From a bacterium (GTDB lineage Bacteria > Auribacterota > UBA3054 > JAPLST01): 35,878 nt of DNA. The stretch lies in assembly GCA_026417575.1 (NCBI GenBank), contig JAOACZ010000205.1:1-35878 (forward strand). Direction: 5' to 3'. The notes beneath the pieces were generated by a model. It saw only the letters and a list, made by a program, of their open reading frames with translations. It ran no database searches and had not been told where the DNA came from. A program made the translations under genes and the position numbers. The number at the start of each line of letters is the position of its first letter. The stretch's first letter is position 1. This document shows, piece by piece, positions 31,588 through 35,878 of this stretch.

Positions 31588-32568
31588 ATGGGAGAGTGTC
31601 CAGGGTTTATAGATTTGCAAGTGAACGGGTATGGGGGGGTAGATTTTTCGAGGGTGGGATTGACGGTGGAGGGGGTGAGGCGGTGTGTAGAGGGTTTGGT
31701 GGCGAGGGGCACGGTAGGTTTTTGTGCGACGATAGTGACGTCGGGGTTGGAGGTGTATGAGGAGAATTTGCCGGTGTTGGCGCGGGCGATGGGGGAGGCT
31801 GGGATAAGAGAGCATGTTTTGGGGATACATCTTGAGGGGCCGTTTATATCGGGGGAAGATGGGGCGCGAGGAGGGCATCGGCGTGAGCATGTGCGGAAAG
31901 GGGACGTGGAGTTGGTTCGGCGGTGGCAGGAGTTGGCGGGTGGGAAAATCCGACTGATGACGGTTGCGCCGGAGGTGGAGGGGGTGTTGGAGGTGATTGA
32001 GGCGGCGCGTGAGAATGGGATTACCGTATCGGTTGGGCACAGCGGAGCGACAGAGGGGGAGGTGGCGGCGGCGGTGGCAGCGGGGGCACGGGCGTGTACG
32101 CATGTAGGGAATGCGGTTGGGCGGGTGATGGCGGTGAGGGAGAGCGCGATTTTCTACGAGCTGACGTGCCGGGAGCTGGCGGTGATGCTGATAACGGACG
32201 GGTATCATCTTCCGCGATCATTTTTAGTGGCGGCGGTACGGCTGGCAGGACCGGAGCGAGTGATTGTAGTGAGCGATGTGGCGCCGGTGGCCGGACTAGA
32301 CGTGGGGGAGTACGAGTTTTTGGGCGAACGGGTGATTGTTGAGGAGAGTGGGCGGGTTTACTGCCCGCGCACGGGGAAGTTAGCGGGGTCTGGGTTAACG
32401 ATGCTGGAATGCATGAACGTATTGGCGGGGACCGGGGAGTTAGATGAAGCTGGGCTATGGCGGGCAGGATTTTATAATGCGTTAAATTTGATTGGAGAGG
32501 ATGCGGCGCGTTTCTGGGGAATGGCGCGGCGGGTAAGGTTTGAGAGTGGAAAGTTTATAGTCACGTAA
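31588..32568 (+). CDS. nagA: N-acetylglucosamine-6-phosphate deacetylase-like, short N-terminus
   Basis: Removes acetate from GlcNAc-6-phosphate. Motifs: PGFIDLQVNGYGG at 5-17, HLEGPFIS with metal ligand E83, GHS with H151, THVGNA with H172, SDVAPVAG with D230. At 326 residues it is about 50 shorter than E. coli NagA: the protein begins almost at PGFID and lacks the N-terminal part of the small beta domain. Only 32 nt separate it from the upstream gene, so that part is absent here. GGAGGAG lies just before the ATG. No nagB is in the window. A related amidohydrolase substrate cannot be excluded. Confidence 0.85.
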   Translation: MGECPGFIDLQVNGYGGVDFSRVGLTVEGVRRCVEGLVARGTVGFCATIVTSGLEVYEENLPVLARAMGEAGIREHVLGIHLEGPFISGEDGARGGHRREHVRKGDVELVRRWQELAGGKIRLMTVAPEVEGVLEVIEAARENGITVSVGHSGATEGEVAAAVAAGARACTHVGNAVGRVMAVRESAIFYELTCRELAVMLITDGYHLPRSFLVAAVRLAGPERVIVVSDVAPVAGLDVGEYEFLGERVIVEESGRVYCPRTGKLAGSGLTMLECMNVLAGTGELDEAGLWRAGFYNALNLIGEDAARFWGMARRVRFESGKFIVT

Positions 32569-32592
32569 AGAACGAACGGAAAGGAGGAAAGA

Positions 32593-33882
32593 ATGCCACG
32601 GAATGTGATTGTTGCGCAGTCTGGTGGGCCTTCGCCGGTGATCAACTCTTCGCTACAGGGGGTAATAGAGGGGTGCCAGGCGTATCCGGAGACGTTTGGG
32701 ACAATTTACGCGGCTTGGCATGGGATTGAGGGGGTATTGAAGGAGGAGTTGTTGAATTTAAGTGTGCAGGAGCGAGAGGAAGTGAAGTTACTGCGGTACA
32801 CGCCGGCGGCGGGAGCGATCGGGACATGTCGGTACAAGTTGAAGGAGAAGAATGCGGCGGATTTTCAGCGGGTGATAGAAGTGTTTAAGGCGCACGACAT
32901 AGGGTACTTTTTTTACACGGGTGGGAATGACTCGATGGACACGGCGTACAAGGTGGCGAAGTTGGCGCGGGAGCAGGGTTTGGAGTTGATTGCGACAGGG
33001 GTACCGAAGACGATCGACAACGACGTGGGGGATGCGGAGTTCAAGCTAGTGGACCACACGCCGGGGTATGGGAGCACGGCGAGGTATTGGGCGTATGTGG
33101 TGCAGAATGCGGAGGAAGAGAATCGGGGGTCGAGTCCTGCGGATCCGGTGTTGGTGTTGCAGGCGATGGGTCGGAAGATTGGGTACATACCGGCGGCGGC
33201 GCGGTTAGCGGATCCGGAGCGGGAGTTTCCGATGCAGATTTACATGGCGGAATCGGGGTTGACGCTGGAGCAACTTGGGGAGAATGTGGTGAGGCAGTTA
33301 GGGAAGGATGGGCGATGCATCGTGGTGATTAGTGAAGGGTTTGAGGTTGGGGAGATTGGTGCGGTGAAGGATGCGTTTGGCCACACGGCGTTTGGGGCGA
33401 GCCAGATGACGGTGGCGCAGGTGGTGACGAACTACTTGAACACGCTGAAGTTTCCGGTGCCTGGGAAGGCGCGTTGTCAGGTACCAGGGACGGACCAGCG
33501 GTCGGCGGCGATTTATGCGTCGGAAGTGGACATAGAGGAGGCGTACCGGGTGGGGTGGCATGCGGTGGAGATTGCGCGGAAGGAGGGGAACGGGTGGATG
33601 GCGACGATTTTGCGGGGGCGTGGAGGGAGCTATGCGCCGGTGTATGAGAAGGTGCCGTTGGAGGCGGTAGCGAATTCAGAGCGGACGTTTCCGAAGGAGT
33701 GGATTAGCAAGGATGGGATTGACGTGACGGACGAGTTTGTGCGGTATGCGCGGCCGCTGATTGGGGAAGGGTGGCCGGCAGTGCCTTTGGAGCGGGGCTT
33801 ACAGAGGTTTACGCGGTTTAAGAAGGTGTTTGCGGAGAAGCGGTTGGCGGAGTATGTGCCGCAAGCGTATCGGGAGAAGTAG
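32593..33882 (+). CDS. pfp: 6-phosphofructokinase, pyrophosphate-dependent type
   Basis: Phosphorylates fructose 6-phosphate in glycolysis, reversibly when PPi is the donor. 429 residues. N-terminal QSGGPSPVINSS; donor-site GGNDSMDT at 110-117 and PKTIDND at 138-144. The Asp in GGNDS (where ATP enzymes have Gly) and the Lys in PKTIDND (Gly in ATP enzymes) mark the PPi-dependent type; the Asn before the Asp (usually Asp) is a less common variant. AAGGAGG before the ATG; 24 nt after the nagA-like gene, so the three genes form an operon. Donor choice is inferred from residues only. Confidence 0.88.
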   Translation: MPRNVIVAQSGGPSPVINSSLQGVIEGCQAYPETFGTIYAAWHGIEGVLKEELLNLSVQEREEVKLLRYTPAAGAIGTCRYKLKEKNAADFQRVIEVFKAHDIGYFFYTGGNDSMDTAYKVAKLAREQGLELIATGVPKTIDNDVGDAEFKLVDHTPGYGSTARYWAYVVQNAEEENRGSSPADPVLVLQAMGRKIGYIPAAARLADPEREFPMQIYMAESGLTLEQLGENVVRQLGKDGRCIVVISEGFEVGEIGAVKDAFGHTAFGASQMTVAQVVTNYLNTLKFPVPGKARCQVPGTDQRSAAIYASEVDIEEAYRVGWHAVEIARKEGNGWMATILRGRGGSYAPVYEKVPLEAVANSERTFPKEWISKDGIDVTDEFVRYARPLIGEGWPAVPLERGLQRFTRFKKVFAEKRLAEYVPQAYREK

Positions 33883-33918
33883 GGTGTGGTCGGGAGGGGG
33901 GAGTGGAGTGGGGATTGG

Positions 33919-33948
33919 TTGACAGTTTTCGAGGGCATTTACTACCAT
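33919..33948 (+). promoter_or_regulatory. gnd promoter
   Basis: Perfect -35 TTGACA (33919-33924), 18-bp spacer and a weak -10 TACCAT (33943-33948). The predicted leader is about 42 nt, with GGAG 6 nt before the ATG. A palindrome covers the -10 region. Confidence 0.6.
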
Positions 33949-33961
33949 TGTGAGGGTAGTA
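33940..33961. promoter_or_regulatory. Palindrome over gnd -10 and start site, possible operator
   Basis: TACTACC (33940-33946) and GGTAGTA (33955-33961) are exact reverse complements, 8 bp apart. The element covers the -10 box and predicted start, where a bound repressor would block transcription. A leader hairpin is less likely because the left arm would lie upstream of the transcript start. Confidence 0.5.
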
Positions 33962-33996
33962 GAAGAGATTAGTAACACGGAACGACGGAGAAAGAA

Positions 33997-35418
33997 ATGC
34001 AACAAGCGGACATCGGACTGATTGGGTTAGCAGTGATGGGAGAGAACTTGGTATTGAACATGGAGAGCCATGGGTATACGGTAGCGGTGTTTAATCGAAC
34101 GGTGAGCAAGGTGGATGACTTTGTGAATGGGCGTGGGCGCGGGAAGAAGATTATAGGGTGTCATTCAGTGGCGGAGTTATGTCAGAGTTTGAAGCGGCCG
34201 CGGAAGGTGATGTTGATGGTGAAGGCGGGGTCAGCGGTAGATGACTTTATTGAGCAATTGGTGCCGCATTTGGAGAAGGGGGATATCATAATTGATGGGG
34301 GGAACTCGTATTTTCAGGACACGATACGGCGGACGCGGGAAGTGGAGGGGCGGGGGTTATTGTACATAGGGACAGGTGTTTCTGGTGGAGAGGAAGGAGC
34401 GTTGAAGGGGCCGAGCATCATGCCAGGTGGGTCGTACAAGGCATGGGAGCATGTGAAGCCGATTTTTCAGGCGATTGCGGCGAAAGTGGAGGATGGGACA
34501 CCGTGTTGTGACTGGGTAGGGAGTGATGGGGCGGGGCATTTTGTGAAGATGGTACACAACGGGATCGAGTATGGGGATATGCAGTTGATATGTGAGGCGT
34601 ATCAGTTGTTGCGAGAGTGTGCGGGGATGAGTGTGGAAGAACTGCAGAAGACGTTTGAGTCGTGGAATGAGGGAGACTTGGATTCATATCTGATTCACAT
34701 TACGAGTGAGATTTTAAAGAAGAGAGACGTGGAGACGGGGCAGCCGATGGTGGACGTGATTTTAGACACGGCGGGACAGAAGGGGACGGGGAAGTGGACG
34801 AGCACGACGGCGTTAGATTTGGGGGTACCGGCGCCGACGATAGCGGAGGCAGTGTTTGCGCGGTGCATGTCGGCGCTGAAGGAGGAGCGGGTGGCAGCGT
34901 CAAAGAAGCTGCGGGGGCCGCGGGGGAAGCTGACAGGTTCGCGAGAAAAGTTTGTGGAAGCGGTGCGAGATGCGCTGTATGCGTCGAAGGTGTGTGCATA
35001 TGCGCAAGGGTTTGCTTTGATGCGTGAGGCGGCGAAGGAGTACAACTGGAAACTGGACTTTGGTTCGATTGCGCTGATGTGGCGGAATGGGTGCATTATT
35101 CGGGCACGGTTTTTGGAGCGGATTAAGGAAGCGTTTGATCGGAAGAAGAAGTTAGCGAACTTGCTACTTGATCCGTATTTCAAGCGGATTGTGGTGAAGT
35201 CGCAGCGGAATTGGCGGAAGGTGGTGATGGTGGCGACGAAATTGGGGGTGCCGATACCGGGGTTTAGCTCGGCGTTAGCGTATTATGACGGGTATCGGAG
35301 TGAGCGGCTACCGGCGAACTTGCTGCAGGCGCAGCGTGACTATTTTGGGGCGCACACGTATGAACGAGTGGACAGGCCGCGGGGGCAATTTTTCCACACT
35401 GATTGGCTTGGGGAGTGA
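33997..35418 (+). CDS. gnd: 6-phosphogluconate dehydrogenase (decarboxylating)
   Basis: Oxidative pentose phosphate pathway: converts 6-phosphogluconate to ribulose 5-phosphate with NADP or NAD reduction. 473 residues, the long (E. coli-like) type. [26 protein letters not shown] holds the cofactor loop, with Asn-Arg-Thr typical of NADP use; [34 protein letters not shown] and the catalytic [19 protein letters not shown] follow, and the tail is [12 protein letters not shown]. It has its own promoter with a palindrome, 114 nt after pfp. zwf is not in the window. Confidence 0.96.
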   Translation: MQQADIGLIGLAVMGENLVLNMESHGYTVAVFNRTVSKVDDFVNGRGRGKKIIGCHSVAELCQSLKRPRKVMLMVKAGSAVDDFIEQLVPHLEKGDIIIDGGNSYFQDTIRRTREVEGRGLLYIGTGVSGGEEGALKGPSIMPGGSYKAWEHVKPIFQAIAAKVEDGTPCCDWVGSDGAGHFVKMVHNGIEYGDMQLICEAYQLLRECAGMSVEELQKTFESWNEGDLDSYLIHITSEILKKRDVETGQPMVDVILDTAGQKGTGKWTSTTALDLGVPAPTIAEAVFARCMSALKEERVAASKKLRGPRGKLTGSREKFVEAVRDALYASKVCAYAQGFALMREAAKEYNWKLDFGSIALMWRNGCIIRARFLERIKEAFDRKKKLANLLLDPYFKRIVVKSQRNWRKVVMVATKLGVPIPGFSSALAYYDGYRSERLPANLLQAQRDYFGAHTYERVDRPRGQFFHTDWLGE

Positions 35419-35472
35419 GGGGGGGAAGGAGAGGGGAGGGGTGAGTGTACGGAATAGGGAGCGCGGGGCGGG

Positions 35473-35878
35473 ATGCGAGACGAGATGATGTACCGGAGGG
35501 TGGCTGAGGGTGGGCCGCTGGGCGAAGGGGAGCAGCGCCGGGGGATACGTGCGTTGTTTGCGCCATGGGGGATGCGGGTGCGGCGTTTGTTGATCATACC
35601 GCCTGACATTACGCGGGCGAATTCTGGGGCGGGTCAGCTGACGCGGCTGATTGTGGAACATGTACGGAGGTTTGTGCCGCGGGCGGAGGTGGAGATTTTA
35701 CCGGCGGTGGGGACGCACGTGGCGATGACGGCACGGGAGCGAGAGGAAATGTTTGGGGAGTTACCGGGGGTAGTGTTCCGGGAGCACAACTGGCGGACTG
35801 GTTTAGTGCGGTTGGGGGAGGTGCCGGGAACATTTGTTGAGAAGGTATCGGGAGGGCGAGTACGGTACTCGATTGCGG
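35473..35878 (+). CDS. LarA-family nickel-pincer racemase, N-terminal part (cut by window)
   Basis: A frame open to the window edge gives 135 residues. IPPDITRANSGAGQLTRLI, then LPAVGTHVAMTARERE, MFGELPG and EHNWR, follow the DUF2088/LarA N-terminal domain (IPDxTR, GTHxxMT), in lactate racemase and related 2-hydroxyacid racemases or epimerases that use a nickel pincer cofactor. An in-frame TAG at 35455-35457 limits the start; ATG 35473 is chosen, with ATG 35485 or 35488 as alternatives. No clear promoter is seen in the 54 nt after gnd, so co-transcription is likely. The substrate is unknown; a sugar acid would suit the neighbours. Confidence 0.8.
   Translation, partial: MRDEMMYRRVAEGGPLGEGEQRRGIRALFAPWGMRVRRLLIIPPDITRANSGAGQLTRLIVEHVRRFVPRAEVEILPAVGTHVAMTAREREEMFGELPGVVFREHNWRTGLVRLGEVPGTFVEKVSGGRVRYSIA

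Noticed and set aside
1-35878. CRISPR array, prophage, insertion sequence or toxin-antitoxin system
   Set aside because: No regularly spaced repeats with unique spacers, no transposase, integrase or phage structural motifs, and no recognisable toxin pair were seen.

Overview
The window looks like a chromosomal segment of a Gram-negative bacterium of the PVC type (Verrucomicrobiota, Kiritimatiellota or Lentisphaerota are the nearest guess). The reasons are a secreted protein with a C-terminal PEP-CTERM sorting signal, a TIGR04073-type exosortase-associated protein, many type II secretion-like pseudopilins without their ATPase or secretin, a helix-turn-helix/PTS-EIIA fusion, lipoproteins with LysM domains, and PPi-type phosphofructokinase. 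This is inference from gene content; no rRNA is present. About 36 genes are supported, including one tRNA, and most are ordinary core genes. No insertion sequence, prophage, CRISPR or toxin system was seen.

Layout. 0.3-8.3 kb: leaderless lepA with a coupled pseudopilin gene (+); phosphatidylserine decarboxylase (-); a (+) operon of HTH-EIIA, a U32-family RNA-modification-type protein, a GT2 glycosyltransferase and a TauE-type exporter. 8.3-13.9 kb: a (-) operon of tightly overlapping genes, a large secreted amidohydrolase, hisS and a GNAT acetyltransferase. 14.1-18.8 kb (-): flavin split-barrel protein, pyruvate dehydrogenase E1 alpha, E1 beta and E2, then a ZIP metal transporter. 18.9-22.8 kb (-): TIGR04073 protein, tRNA-Gln(UUG), corrinoid protein, secG, RmlD-like reductase, folC. 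22.8-26.1 kb (-): rpsU followed by five pseudopilin genes. 26.1-27.0 kb: about 1 kb without a convincing gene but with nested inverted repeats. 27.0-30.1 kb: TPR/LysM lipoprotein (+), then gcvT and a second LysM lipoprotein (-). 30.1-30.7 kb: repeat-bearing intergenic DNA. 30.7-35.9 kb (+): UxuB-like dehydrogenase, NagA-like deacetylase, PPi-PFK, 6-phosphogluconate dehydrogenase and the start of a LarA-family racemase, together a sugar/sugar-acid catabolic block.

Two genome-scale signals stand out. First, strand composition: the + strand is G-rich from 1 to about 13.9 kb and again from about 26.1 kb to the end, whatever the gene direction, but C-rich from about 14.1 to 26.0 kb. This fits a roughly 12-kb segment inverted relative to replication direction. 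Second, translation initiation: several genes have the -10 box only 5-6 nt before the start codon (lepA, psd, a LysM lipoprotein), implying leaderless mRNAs. Genes whose coding strand is C-rich mostly lack a Shine-Dalgarno sequence and are leaderless or start by stop/start overlap, while G-rich genes usually have strong Shine-Dalgarno sites.

The best candidates for something undescribed are the secreted OB-fold/amidohydrolase/PEP-CTERM protein translationally chained to hisS and a GNAT enzyme, the helically phased GACA/GTCA array in front of the HTH-EIIA gene, and the structured non-coding region near 26.65-26.89 kb. None of these is proven from sequence alone.
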